Origin: Collimonas sp. PA-H2
GTDB lineage: Bacteria > Pseudomonadota > Gammaproteobacteria > Burkholderiales > Burkholderiaceae_D
DNA length: 64,000 nt
Direction: 5' to 3'
NCBI RefSeq assembly: GCF_002564105.1
Contig: NZ_PDBX01000001.1
Coordinates: 2,356,001-2,420,000 of the forward strand
The notes beneath the pieces are model-generated. The model was not told where the DNA came from, did not search any database, and was given only the letters and a program-made list of their open reading frames with translations. This document shows, in pieces, positions 6,916 through 15,791 of this stretch (position 1 is its first letter; the number at the start of each line of letters is the position of its first letter). A program made the translations under genes and the position numbers.

Positions 6916-8133
6916 ATGTTGACACTAGACTTCCATCCGGCCGGCCGTCATTTCCTGCAGATCCCGGGTCCCAGCCCGGTGCCGGACCGGATTTTGCGGG
7001 CCATGAGTTATCCCACCATCGATCATCGCGGCCCGGAATTCGGCGCGCTGGGTTTGCAGGTGCTGGCCGGCATCAAGAAGATTTTCAAGACCGAGCAGCC
7101 GGTGGTGATCTATCCGGCCTCCGGTACCGGCGCATGGGAAGCGGCGCTGACCAATACCTTGAGCGCGGGCGATACGGTGCTGATGTACGAGACCGGCCAT
7201 TTCGCCACGCTCTGGAAAAAGATGGCGCAAGCGCTGGGCCTGAAGCCGGAGTTCCTCGGCTTGCCGGGCATCGAAGGCTGGCGCCATGGGGTCCAGGCCG
7301 ACCGCATCGAAGCGCGTCTGCGCCAGGACCGCGAGCACCAGATCAAGGCGGTGTGCGTAGTACATAACGAAACTTCGACCGGCGTCACCTCCGATATTGC
7401 AGCTGTACGACGGGCGATCGACGCCGCCGGCCATCCGGCCTTGCTGATCGTCGATACCATTTCCGGCCTGGCGTCGGCCGATTACCGGCATGACGAATGG
7501 GGCGTCGACGTCACCGTCTCCGGTTCGCAAAAAGGCTTGATGCTGCCGCCCGGCATCAGCTTCAACGCGGTGTCGCAGAAGGCCATCGAAGCCAGCAAGC
7601 GCGCGACGCTGCCGCGGGCGTTCTGGGACTGGACCGACATCATCGAAATGAACCAGACCGGCTACTGGCCCTACACGCCCAACACCAATCTGCTGTATGG
7701 CTTGTCGGAAGCGCTGGAAATGATCCTGGGCGAAGGCCTGGACAATGTCTTCCTGCGCCACCAGCGCCTGGCCGCCGCCTGCCGCGATGCGGTGCGCGCC
7801 TGGGGCCTGGAAATCCAGTGCGCCGATCCAGCCCTGTACTCGCCGGTGCTGACCGGCGTCATGACGCCGCCCGGCTTCGACGCCGACGCGATCCGCAAGA
7901 CCATCTATGAAAACTTCAACATGTCGCTCGGCACCGGCCTGGGAAAAATGAAGGGCGGCATGTTCCGTATCGGCCACCTGGGCGAAGCCAACGATCTGAC
8001 CCTGATGGCGACGCTGGCCGGCTGCGAGATGGGATTGAAGCTGGCGGGCGTGCCGCTGGCTGGCAGCGGCGTGGTGGCAGCGATGGACAACCTGGCGGCG
8101 CAAAAGAGCAAGCCGATATTAAAAGCAGCATAG
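6916..8133 (+). CDS. Serine/alanine-glyoxylate-type aminotransferase (class V)
   Basis: A 405-residue PLP enzyme of fold type I, class V. It begins in family style with FLQIPGPSPVPDRIL and has SGTGAWEAAL (phosphate cup), VDTISGLASADY (Asp contacting the PLP ring) and SGSQKGLMLPPG with the PLP lysine near residue 206. Relatives transfer amino groups from serine, alanine, ureidoglycine or aspartate to glyoxylate. AAAAGGAGA precedes the start. It is the first gene of a four-gene run with an MFS carrier, a hydratase-family enzyme and a D-2-hydroxyacid dehydrogenase, so a role in using an amino or hydroxy acid via glyoxylate or pyruvate is plausible. Exact donor unknown. Confidence 0.87.
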   Translation: MLTLDFHPAGRHFLQIPGPSPVPDRILRAMSYPTIDHRGPEFGALGLQVLAGIKKIFKTEQPVVIYPASGTGAWEAALTNTLSAGDTVLMYETGHFATLWKKMAQALGLKPEFLGLPGIEGWRHGVQADRIEARLRQDREHQIKAVCVVHNETSTGVTSDIAAVRRAIDAAGHPALLIVDTISGLASADYRHDEWGVDVTVSGSQKGLMLPPGISFNAVSQKAIEASKRATLPRAFWDWTDIIEMNQTGYWPYTPNTNLLYGLSEALEMILGEGLDNVFLRHQRLAAACRDAVRAWGLEIQCADPALYSPVLTGVMTPPGFDADAIRKTIYENFNMSLGTGLGKMKGGMFRIGHLGEANDLTLMATLAGCEMGLKLAGVPLAGSGVVAAMDNLAAQKSKPILKAA

Positions 8134-8241
8134 AAAGCAAAACAGCGGAAACCGCTCCGACACCGTCCCGCAGAGGATGGGCGGAGCAAGGATAAAGATG
8201 TCCTGCGGCGTTTGCCGGCCACCATAATATTGGAGACAACA

Positions 8242-9525
8242 ATGAAGCACCTGCGTTTGCGCGCGACCACCGTCGTGCTGATCATGTTATGCCTGATGTA
8301 TTTCATTACCTACCTCGACCGCGTCAACGTCAGCACCGCCGCGGCCGGCTTCGCCAAGGAATTCGATCTTTCCAAGACTGAAATCGGCCTGGTGTTTTCG
8401 GCATTCGCCTATCCCTACCTGGTGTTCCAGATCATCGGCGGCTGGGTCAGCGACAAATTCGGCGCCAAGCGCACCCTGATCTACTGCGGCATCCTGTGGG
8501 GCATCGCCACCATCTTGACCGGCTTTGCCGGCGGCCTGTTTTCGCTGCTGATGGCGCGCCTGCTGCTAGGCCTGGGCGAGGGCGCCACCTTCCCCGCCGC
8601 CACTACCGCCATGTCGCGCTGGGTGGCCAAGGAAAACCGCGGCTTCGCCCAGGGCATCACGCACGCCTTCGCCCGCATCGGCAATGCCGTGGCGCCGGCG
8701 CTGGTGGTGTTCATCATGACGGTGCATGGCTGGCGCGAGTCCTTCTATATCTTCGGCGTATTCAGCCTGGTCTGGGTGCTGGTGTGGGCCTTCGTGTTTA
8801 CCGAACATCCGGAAAAGCATCCGCGCATCACCGCAGAAGAACTGGCGATCCTGCCGCAGGCCAAGAAAAACAACCCGAAGATCCCATGGGGTCCTTTGTT
8901 CAAGCGCATGCTGCCGGTCACCATCGTCTATTTCTGCTACGGCTGGACCCTGTGGCTGTTCCTGAGCTGGATTCCGCAGTACTTCCTGCACAGCTACGAC
9001 CTGGATATCAAGAAATCGGCGCTGTTTGCCTCCAGCGTATTCTTTGCCGGCGTGGTGGGCGATACCTTGGGCGGTATCGTCAGCGACAAGATCCTGAAGC
9101 GCACCGGCAACCTGAAGCGGGCGCGCAGCCAGATGGTGTCGGTCTGCATGCTGCTGACCCTGCTGTCTCTGCTGCCGCTGCTGTACACCCATAACGTCTA
9201 CGTTTCCATCCTGTGCCTTGGCGCCGGCTTCTTCTTCGCGGAAATGACGATCGGGCCGATGTGGGCGATTCCAATGGATATCGCTCCGCAATATTCAGGC
9301 ACCGCCAGCGGCATGATGAATACAGGTTCGGCGCTGGCCGCCATCATTTCGCCGGTGCTGTCCGGCTATCTGATCGACCGCTTCGGCAACTGGGAGCTAC
9401 CCTTTGTCGGCAGCATGATCCTGATGGGATTCGGCGTCTTCCTGGCGTTCCGCATGCAGCCTGACAGCAAGTTCGAGCAGGTGGTCGCGGGTGGTTCGGC
9501 AAGCGTCGTCAAGGCCGGCGTCTAG
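8242..9525 (+). CDS. MFS transporter, anion:cation symporter type
   Basis: A 427-residue carrier with 12 predicted membrane helices, of the ACS (phthalate/tartrate/glucarate) branch of the major facilitator superfamily. The helix 1-2 region YFITYLDRVNVSTAA and the loop motif GGWVSDKFGAKR are typical. It should import an organic anion with protons for the surrounding catabolic enzymes. The ATG at 8242, with GGAGA eight bases before, is preferred to an ATG ten codons upstream. It lies 108 bases after the aminotransferase and 67 bases before the next gene's start. Confidence 0.88.
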   Translation: MKHLRLRATTVVLIMLCLMYFITYLDRVNVSTAAAGFAKEFDLSKTEIGLVFSAFAYPYLVFQIIGGWVSDKFGAKRTLIYCGILWGIATILTGFAGGLFSLLMARLLLGLGEGATFPAATTAMSRWVAKENRGFAQGITHAFARIGNAVAPALVVFIMTVHGWRESFYIFGVFSLVWVLVWAFVFTEHPEKHPRITAEELAILPQAKKNNPKIPWGPLFKRMLPVTIVYFCYGWTLWLFLSWIPQYFLHSYDLDIKKSALFASSVFFAGVVGDTLGGIVSDKILKRTGNLKRARSQMVSVCMLLTLLSLLPLLYTHNVYVSILCLGAGFFFAEMTIGPMWAIPMDIAPQYSGTASGMMNTGSALAAIISPVLSGYLIDRFGNWELPFVGSMILMGFGVFLAFRMQPDSKFEQVVAGGSASVVKAGV

Positions 9526-9592
9526 AGCGGCGGCAGCGGGTGCAGCTTGCTTCGTCCGCAGCTTGAACAATGAAACAAGAAAAGGATTTGCA

Positions 9593-10360
9593 ATGATCTC
9601 TTTGGATACGCCGCAAGCTGGGCTGGCAGCCATGCTGAGCAAGGCATATGGCGAACGTGCGCTGCTGGAATGCCTGCCGGCGGCACTGGAACCGGCTAGC
9701 AGCGAGCAAGCCTATCAGGTGCAGCGGGAATTTCTGCATCACCGGCAGGCCAGTATCGGCGGCTGGAAAATCGGCGCGAAATCGCCGACGGGGCCGATAC
9801 AAGGGGCGCCGCTGCCTGCCGGCGGCATTGTTCCCACCACCTCCACGATCGATCGCGCGGACTATCCGGTGCTCGGCATCGAGCTGGAAATCATGTTTTG
9901 TTTCAAGCGCGATATCGATCCCGGCGCGGCGCCGCTGTCGGATGTGCAGGTCATGCATAGCATAGGCACGATGGCGGCATCTATAGAGATTGTCTCCAGC
10001 CGCATTGCGGGATGGCCGGAACTGCCGAAGCTGCTGCAACTGGCCGATCTGCAGAACCATGGCGCCTTGATAACCGGTGAATTCATCGATTACGACGCCA
10101 GCTTTCCGTTTGCCAGTCCGGCGGCGCACCTGACGCTGGGCGGCCGCGACATCTTCAAGGGCAGCGGCAGCAATCCGGCCGGTGATCCGCGCCGGCTGCT
10201 AGGCTGGCTGGTGCAGCACTGCCGCGCGCAAGGCATCGCCATTCCGTGCGGCACGGTGATTACCACCGGCTCTTACACCGGCATCCATTTTCCGGAGGAA
10301 GCCGGATTGGTCATCGGCCAGATCGCCAGCTTGCCGCCGATCCATTTTGAACTGCGCTGA
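9593..10360 (+). CDS. 2-keto-4-pentenoate hydratase / fumarylacetoacetate hydrolase family
   Basis: A 255-residue protein of the FAH superfamily, hydratase/decarboxylase branch (MhpD, DmpH). Visible marks are GGWKIGAKSP, the metal-binding ELEIMF segment and the terminal GSYTGIHFPEEAGLVIGQIASLPPI. Such enzymes hydrate 2-hydroxypenta-2,4-dienoate or decarboxylate 4-oxalocrotonate. In this operon, next to an FAD/Fe-S hydroxyacid dehydrogenase, it may act on a keto-acid intermediate of a non-aromatic pathway. AAGGA before the ATG at 9593 decides the start. Confidence 0.8.
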   Translation: MISLDTPQAGLAAMLSKAYGERALLECLPAALEPASSEQAYQVQREFLHHRQASIGGWKIGAKSPTGPIQGAPLPAGGIVPTTSTIDRADYPVLGIELEIMFCFKRDIDPGAAPLSDVQVMHSIGTMAASIEIVSSRIAGWPELPKLLQLADLQNHGALITGEFIDYDASFPFASPAAHLTLGGRDIFKGSGSNPAGDPRRLLGWLVQHCRAQGIAIPCGTVITTGSYTGIHFPEEAGLVIGQIASLPPIHFELR

Positions 10361-10398
10361 GGCCTTGCCCGCTACCACAATTTTTCAGGATTTTCTCT

Positions 10399-13395
10399 AT
10401 GCTGGTCAAGCCCATACACCTAGTGCCGCGCGCTGCAACCCTCGCGTCTTCGCTGGCGGCGCAGCTGCGCCGCGAATTGCGCGGCGATGTCCTGTTTAGC
10501 CAGGCCGACCGCGGCCGCTATGCGACCGACGCCTCGATTTACCAGATCATGCCGATCGGCGTGGTGGCGCCGCGCGACCAGGCCGATCTATTGCTGGCGC
10601 TGGATATAGCGCGCGACAACCGCGTACCCATCCTGGCGCGCGGCGCCGGCACCAGCCAGTGCGGACAGACCGTGGGCGCGGCGCTGGTGATCGACAACAG
10701 CAAATGGCTGAACCGGGTGATCGAGTTTGATGCGGTCGCCCGCACGGTGACGGTCGAGCCGGGCATGGTGCTGGATCACCTCAACGCCTGGCTCAAGCCA
10801 CATGGACTGTGGTTTGCGGTGGATGTCTCGACCGCCGCCCAGTGCACCATAGGCGGCATGGCCGGCAACAATTCCTGCGGCTCGCGTTCTATCGAATACG
10901 GCAACATGGTGCACAACGTCGCCGCCATCGACGCTGTGCTGGCGGATGGCACGCAGGGACGCTTTGGACGTCTGCAGCAGATGGCAAGCGCTGGCCGCAT
11001 AGGCGATATCGTCGCAGGATTGCAGCACATCGCCGCACGCGAACGGGGCGAGATCGCCGAGCGCGTCCCCAAGGTCTTGCGCCGTGTCGGCGGCTACAAC
11101 ATCGATCTCTTCGATTGCCAGAATCCGCGCGCCTATACCGATGACGGCATGGCCAACCTGGCGCACATCCTGGTCGGCTCGGAGGGCACGCTGGCCTACA
11201 GCCGCCAGATCACCCTGGCGCTGGCGCCGCTGCCGGCGCACAAGGTGCTGGGCGTGGTGAATTTCCCGACCTTCTACCAGGCGATGGATCTGACCCAGCA
11301 TATCGTCAAGCTCGGGCCGACCGCGGTCGAACTGGTGGACCGCACCATGATCGACCTGTCGATGAGCAATCCGGCCTTCAAGCCGGTCATCGAAAAAGCC
11401 CTGAGAGGCCAGCCGCAGGCGATCCTGCTGGTCGAGTTTGCCGGCGAGCAGCTTGATGCGCTGCTGCAGAAGCTGGCCAGCCTGGATGAACTGATGGCCG
11501 ACCTGCAACTGCCCGGCGCGGTAGTGCAAATGTCCGGCGCCGCTGAACAGAAGGCCCTGTGGGACGTGCGCAAGGCCGGCCTCAACATCATGATGAGCAT
11601 GAAGGGCGACGGCAAGCCGGTTTCATTCATCGAAGATTGCGCGGTGCCGCTCGAACATCTGGCGGAATACACCAGCCAGCTGACCGAGGTCTTCCACAAA
11701 TACGGCACCGAAGGCACCTGGTACGCCCACGCCAGCGTCGGCACCCTGCACGTGCGGCCGATCCTCGACATGCGCCGCGGCGGCGCCAAGGACATGCGGG
11801 AAATCGCCGAAGCCGCCTCGGCGCTGGTGCGCAAGTACAAGGGCGCCTACTCCGGCGAGCACGGCGACGGCCTCTGCCGCGGCGAATGGGTGGCCTGGCA
11901 GTATGGCCCGAAGATCAACGCCGCCTTCAGCGAAATCAAGACCCTGTTCGATCCGGACAACCGCTTCAATCCGGACAAGATCGTGCGGCCACCGAAGATG
12001 GACGATGCCGCCAACTTCCGCTTTGCGCCAGGCTACGCCGAGCTGCCGCACCAGCCCTTGCTGGACTGGTCGGCCTGGAACGTCAAACGCGATCCGCTCA
12101 GCGGCGAGGAAAGTGCGGCCGGCACGGGCGGCGACCGTAGCGGCGGCCTCGCCAAGCTGGTGGAAATGTGCAACAACAACGGCCATTGCCGCAAGTTCGA
12201 CGCCGGCACCATGTGCCCCAGCTACCGCATCACCAAGGATGAAAAGCACGTCACGCGCGGCCGCGCCAACACCCTGCGCCTGGCGCTCTCGGGTCAGCTT
12301 GGCAGCGAGGGGCTGGCCAGCGCTGAAGTCAGGGAAGTGCTGGACCTGTGCGTCTCCTGCAAGGGTTGCAAGCGCGATTGCCCGACCGGCGTCGACATGG
12401 CCAAGGTCAAGATCGAAGCGCGCGCCGCCTGGGTCGGCAAGCATGGCATTAGCCTGCGCGAGCGGCTGGTCGGTTTCATGCCGAAGTACGCGCCCTACGC
12501 CAGCAGCATGGGCGGCCTGATCGCCGCGGCCGACAAAATTCCGCTGTTGTCGAGCTGGGTCAAGAAGCGCATCGGCCTTGCACCGCAGCGCTCCTTCCCG
12601 CAATTCAAGAACGCCTTCCTGGCCGACGCCCAGTCCGCCGTTGCAAGCGAGCGTGAAGTGCTGCTGTTTGTCGATACCTTCAACAACTACATGGAACCGG
12701 AAAATGCCCGCGCCGCCCAGCAGGTGCTGGAGGCTGCCGGCTACAAAGTCCATTTCAACACGGTCACCGGCGCCCGGCCCCTGTGCTGCGGCCGCACCTA
12801 TCTGTCCGCCGGCCTGGTCGAACAAGCCAAGGCCGAGGCGCGCAGGACGCTGGACGCCTTGCTGCCCTATGTCGAGCGCGGCATCGCCATCGTCGGGCTG
12901 GAGCCGTCCTGCTTGCTGTCCTTGCGCGACGAATTCTTCAATTACGGCTACGGCGACGAGGCCAAAAAACTGGCGCAGTCGGCCTATCTGTTTGAAGAAT
13001 TTCTCGTCCGAGAAAAAAATGCAGGCCGCCTGCAGCTGGATCTGAAGCCGCTGCCTGGCAACAAGGTTCTGCTGCACGGCCATTGCCACCAAAAGGCCTT
13101 CGATGCCTTGCGTCCGGTGCAAGCCGTGCTGGCATGGATCCCGCAGCTAGAGCTGTCCACGGTTGAGTCTTCATGCTGCGGCATGGCCGGCAGCTTCGGC
13201 TACGAGGCCGAGCACTATGAGGCGTCGATGGCGATGGCCGAGCTCACGCTGTTGCCGGCGGTGCGCAAGGCTGGCGCAGGCAGTATCGTGGTCGCTGACG
13301 GCACCAGCTGCCGGCATCAGATCCAGGATGGTGCCGATACGGAGGCCTTGCATGTGGCGCGCGTGCTGGCACTATCATTGGCGGCGGCTAAATGA
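10399..13395 (+). CDS. FAD-linked oxidase / Fe-S dehydrogenase fusion (D-2-hydroxyacid type)
   Basis: A 998-residue fusion equivalent to GlcD plus GlcF, comparable with E. coli YdiJ. An FAD-binding PCMH domain (about 45-270; RGAGTSQCGQ, GNNSCGSRSIEYG) is followed by a GlcD-type C-terminal domain (275-530; SGEHGDGLCRGEW) and a double 4Fe-4S ferredoxin domain with Cys clusters at about 590-610 (CNNNGHC, CPSY) and 650-662 (CVSCKGCKRDCP). Two CCG heterodisulfide-reductase-like motifs follow, near 795 (CCGRTY) and 924 (CCGMAG). It oxidises a D-2-hydroxyacid such as D-lactate, glycolate or D-2-hydroxyglutarate and passes electrons towards quinone. It is the last gene of the operon. Its stop overlaps by eight bases the end of a gene on the opposite strand. 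Confidence 0.9.
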   Translation: MLVKPIHLVPRAATLASSLAAQLRRELRGDVLFSQADRGRYATDASIYQIMPIGVVAPRDQADLLLALDIARDNRVPILARGAGTSQCGQTVGAALVIDNSKWLNRVIEFDAVARTVTVEPGMVLDHLNAWLKPHGLWFAVDVSTAAQCTIGGMAGNNSCGSRSIEYGNMVHNVAAIDAVLADGTQGRFGRLQQMASAGRIGDIVAGLQHIAARERGEIAERVPKVLRRVGGYNIDLFDCQNPRAYTDDGMANLAHILVGSEGTLAYSRQITLALAPLPAHKVLGVVNFPTFYQAMDLTQHIVKLGPTAVELVDRTMIDLSMSNPAFKPVIEKALRGQPQAILLVEFAGEQLDALLQKLASLDELMADLQLPGAVVQMSGAAEQKALWDVRKAGLNIMMSMKGDGKPVSFIEDCAVPLEHLAEYTSQLTEVFHKYGTEGTWYAHASVGTLHVRPILDMRRGGAKDMREIAEAASALVRKYKGAYSGEHGDGLCRGEWVAWQYGPKINAAFSEIKTLFDPDNRFNPDKIVRPPKMDDAANFRFAPGYAELPHQPLLDWSAWNVKRDPLSGEESAAGTGGDRSGGLAKLVEMCNNNGHCRKFDAGTMCPSYRITKDEKHVTRGRANTLRLALSGQLGSEGLASAEVREVLDLCVSCKGCKRDCPTGVDMAKVKIEARAAWVGKHGISLRERLVGFMPKYAPYASSMGGLIAAADKIPLLSSWVKKRIGLAPQRSFPQFKNAFLADAQSAVASEREVLLFVDTFNNYMEPENARAAQQVLEAAGYKVHFNTVTGARPLCCGRTYLSAGLVEQAKAEARRTLDALLPYVERGIAIVGLEPSCLLSLRDEFFNYGYGDEAKKLAQSAYLFEEFLVREKNAGRLQLDLKPLPGNKVLLHGHCHQKAFDALRPVQAVLAWIPQLELSTVESSCCGMAGSFGYEAEHYEASMAMAELTLLPAVRKAGAGSIVVADGTSCRHQIQDGADTEALHVARVLALSLAAAK

Positions 13396-14251
13396 CGGTG
13401 CGTTGAAAAAACAAAAGACCCTTGCGGGCCTTTTGTTTTTGTTGTGGAACATTAAGTTGATGTTCCCGGATTTCGCGAGAACTGAGCTGGCGCTTTTTCA
13501 GGGCATACAAACTTACATGACCGTAGTAATCCTGGTTGCTCCCAGCCGGCGCCACGCGCGCTTTGTTTTCAAGCGTTACCCACGCCTTGCGAATAACATC
13601 CCAACGTTTGTCGCATACGCGGGTTTTCTCGGCCGCGCCATTGACATGCTGAAGGACGACGCGCGCCGCCGGTAAAATGTCCAGCGTGACTTCGTACCAG
13701 ACGTCGTTTACCAGGTGCAGCTGCACGCGATCGGAAATAATCCGCCGGACTTTATCCCGCTCAGAAGTGTGGCGCTTGCCGTTTCTTTCAGCTTTGAAGC
13801 GGGCGCGCAAGCGATTGTGCAGCAGGATGCCGGTCAGCGGATGCACAAACATTTCCGCTTGCGATTCGGCCAGTTCGACGTAGCGGCCTGACCAGTTGGT
13901 GTAGCGCGCCAGGACGCGTCCCTCCTTCCGGTCCCCTTCCCAGCGCGTTTCAATCGCGACAAAATTATCCAGGTGCTGCAGGATATGCTGCTTGACCGTG
14001 TTGCGGGCATCGATGGCGGCGCGGATTTCGCTATACACCTTGTCCCAGGGGCGATTGACCTGCTGTTCCAGGAAGCGTTTCAGCGGCGCCAGGTTTTCAT
14101 TCAGGTATTTACGGTGACCATAGCCGTCCTTCATGCCGATCCTGGCAGGCCTATCTTCACTGTTGCGAAACTTGCGGCCATCGCCCTTGTAGATATTGCT
14201 GTGTGTGCAGCGCGGCCGTTCGACGATCACTTTGAACATATCTTCACGCAT
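13388..14251 (-). CDS. Conserved-looking protein of unknown function at the end of the RNA-repair run
   Basis: A 287-residue basic soluble protein with no signal peptide or membrane segment and no domain I can name. The N-terminal third (FKVIVERPR, GYGHRKYLNENLAPLKRFLEQQVNRPWDKVYSEI) looks conserved and rich in aromatic and Arg/Lys residues; the middle has VHPLTGILLHNR and the C terminus is Lys/Arg/Gln-rich. The start at 14251 has AAGGAG six bases upstream and overlaps the 58-residue gene before it by eight bases. It is the last gene of the rtcB1 part of the island. Its final codons overlap both a terminator hairpin and the end of the convergent dehydrogenase gene. The basic character suggests RNA or ribosome binding (inference). 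Confidence 0.7.
   Translation of the reverse strand: MREDMFKVIVERPRCTHSNIYKGDGRKFRNSEDRPARIGMKDGYGHRKYLNENLAPLKRFLEQQVNRPWDKVYSEIRAAIDARNTVKQHILQHLDNFVAIETRWEGDRKEGRVLARYTNWSGRYVELAESQAEMFVHPLTGILLHNRLRARFKAERNGKRHTSERDKVRRIISDRVQLHLVNDVWYEVTLDILPAARVVLQHVNGAAEKTRVCDKRWDVIRKAWVTLENKARVAPAGSNQDYYGHVSLYALKKRQLSSREIREHQLNVPQQKQKARKGLLFFQRTVI
13410..13440. terminator. Bidirectional intrinsic terminator inside coding sequence
   Basis: AACAAAAG and its inverse (13410-13417, 13430-13437) enclose CCC-TTGC-GGG, with T-rich tracts on both sides. It ends the dehydrogenase operon and, on the other strand, lies within the last codons of the 287-residue gene. Confidence 0.75.
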
Positions 14252-14420
14252 CGTAGTCTCCTTCGGTCTTGCGGCCTGACAGCGCCTGGTTCAGCTTTTG
14301 TTTTTCAATCCGCCGCACCCTGCGCGCCGGATTGTACGAGGCATGCGCGCCAGCCTTTCTGGCCCTGGCCGGCGCCGCCAGCGGATTGCGCGGCTTCGGC
14401 AATTTAATCGTTACTTTCAT
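14244..14420 (-). CDS. Small basic protein between rtcB1 and the unknown 287-residue gene
   Basis: A 58-residue, strongly basic protein (KVTIKLPKPRNPLAAPARARKAGAH, then NPARRVRRIEKQKL) with an acidic end. The start at 14420 is chosen because AAAGGA of the preceding rtcB stop region lies six bases away; an ATG overlapping the rtcB1 TGA is the alternative. It is translationally coupled at both ends. A nucleic-acid-binding role is suggested by composition and by position in an RNA-repair operon. No family recognised. Confidence 0.62.
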   Translation of the reverse strand: MKVTIKLPKPRNPLAAPARARKAGAHASYNPARRVRRIEKQKLNQALSGRKTEGDYDA

Positions 14421-14422
14421 GA

Positions 14423-15649
14423 TCATCCTTTCACGCAAATGACCTGGCGCAGCGTATGCACCACCTCGACCAGGTCGGTCTGATGCGCCATCACCTGGTC
14501 GATATCCTTGTAGGCCGCCGGAATCTCATCGACCACGCCGCCGTCCTTGCGGCATTCGATGCCCTGGGTCTGCTCGGCCAGGTCGAAGCGGTTGAAGCGG
14601 CGCTTGGCTTCGCTACGGCTCATGCGCCGTCCGGCGCCGTGGGAGCAGGAGCAGAACGATTCCGGATTGCCCTTGCCGCGCACGATGTAACTCTTGGCGC
14701 CCATGCTGCCGGGAATGATGCCCAGTTCGCCTTCGCGCGCCGAGATCGCACCCTTGCGGGTGATGTACAGCTTTTCATTGCCGTGCATTTCCTGCGCCAC
14801 ATAGTTGTGATGGCAGTTGATCGCTTCGCCATCCAGCTTGAATGGCGGCAGCTGCTGGCTCAGCACATCGACCGCACGCCGCATCATCTCGCGGCGGTTG
14901 ATCATGGCGTAATCCTGCGCCCAGTCGACGGCATCGACATAATCGTCGAACAGCGGCGATCCTTCGCTGAAGTAGGACAGGTCCTTGTTCGGCAGGTTGA
15001 TGTGGTTGCGCGCCATATCCTTTTTGGCAGCCGAGATGAAATAGCGGCCGATCACGTTGCCGATGCCGCGTGAGCCGGAGTGCAGCATGATCCAGACCCG
15101 TTGTTCTTCATCCAGGCAGATTTCGATGAAGTGGTTGCCGCCGCCCAGCGTGCCGATCTGGCAGATCCAGGTCTGGGCGAACTTGTGCTGCATCTTCATG
15201 ATGCCCTTGTGCCTGGCGACGATGCGGTCCAGGCGGTCGTTCAGCGGACGGCCGACGCGCGCATGGGCCGAGCCGCGCACCTTGTCCCATTCATGCTGCT
15301 CGAAGCCGACCGGAATCGCTGCTTCAATGGCGCTGCGCAGGCGCGCCAGGTTGTCGGGCAGCTGGCTGGCGGTCAGCGTGGTGCGTACCGCGTTCATGCC
15401 GCAGCCGATATCGACCCCGACCGCGGCCGGGATGATAGCGGTGCGCGTCGGAATCACGCTGCCGACGGTGGCGCCTATGCCGGCGTGGACGTCCGGCATG
15501 GCCGCTACGTGCGGATAGACGATAGGGAGGCTGGCGATGTTCAGCAATTGCTGAAGCGCGCTGTGGTCGATATCGTCGGTAAATATGTGCACGGGCACCA
15601 GGCCCTTGTGCAAGCTCTGTTTGATTGGCATAACGTTGTTCTCTGTCAT
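14423..15649 (-). CDS. rtcB: RtcB-family RNA ligase, first (distal) copy
   Basis: A 408-residue RtcB. All metal and nucleotide ligands are present: D80 and C83 (GVDIGCGM), H173 (LGGGNHF), H190 (LHSGSRG), H281 (CHHNY) and the GMP-accepting H337 (SHGAGR). RtcB joins 2',3'-cyclic phosphate (or 3'-phosphate) ends to 5'-OH ends using GTP and Mn2+. It is clearly paralogous to the copy at 17937-19172, sharing the C-terminal EVVHTLxQVxCVKG, but lacks the latter's roughly 20-residue insert around residue 120. Unlike that copy it is separated from the upstream genes by a terminator and leader ORF, so it may be regulated separately. It is followed by two co-directional unknown genes. Confidence 0.92.
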   Translation of the reverse strand: MTENNVMPIKQSLHKGLVPVHIFTDDIDHSALQQLLNIASLPIVYPHVAAMPDVHAGIGATVGSVIPTRTAIIPAAVGVDIGCGMNAVRTTLTASQLPDNLARLRSAIEAAIPVGFEQHEWDKVRGSAHARVGRPLNDRLDRIVARHKGIMKMQHKFAQTWICQIGTLGGGNHFIEICLDEEQRVWIMLHSGSRGIGNVIGRYFISAAKKDMARNHINLPNKDLSYFSEGSPLFDDYVDAVDWAQDYAMINRREMMRRAVDVLSQQLPPFKLDGEAINCHHNYVAQEMHGNEKLYITRKGAISAREGELGIIPGSMGAKSYIVRGKGNPESFCSCSHGAGRRMSRSEAKRRFNRFDLAEQTQGIECRKDGGVVDEIPAAYKDIDQVMAHQTDLVEVVHTLRQVICVKG

Positions 15650-15664
15650 GCCGGCGTCTTTGCC

Positions 15665-15688
15665 GCGGGCCGGCTATGCCGTGCCCGC
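15665..15688 (-). promoter_or_regulatory. Third leader hairpin, before rtcB1
   Basis: GCGGGC and GCCCGC arms enclose a CGGC/GCCG stem. It lies between the terminator T-run and the rtcB1 start, so it would cover the ribosome loading region. Confidence 0.5.
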
Positions 15689-15725
15689 AAAAAAACAAAA
15701 ACCCCGGCGAGTTTCCTCACCGGGG
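15689..15725 (-). terminator. Intrinsic terminator/attenuator upstream of rtcB1
   Basis: On the minus strand CCCCGG-T-GAG-GAAA-CTC-G-CCGGGG forms a hairpin with a GAAA tetraloop, followed by TTTTTGTTTTTTT. This is a textbook rho-independent terminator, placed only about 40 bases before the rtcB1 start codon, so rtcB1 needs readthrough or antitermination. Confidence 0.82.
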
Positions 15726-15743
15726 TTCTGGTTGGAACGACCG

Positions 15744-15777
15744 GCTCGGGGCGGCAAAATCGCCGCAGACCCCGAGC
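15744..15777 (-). promoter_or_regulatory. Leader hairpin upstream of the attenuator
   Basis: Eight-base arms (GCTCGGGG / CCCCGAGC) enclose a second short stem CGGC/GCCG. It lies between the 12-codon leader ORF and the terminator. Confidence 0.55.
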
Positions 15778-15791
15778 AGTCATGCACGGGG

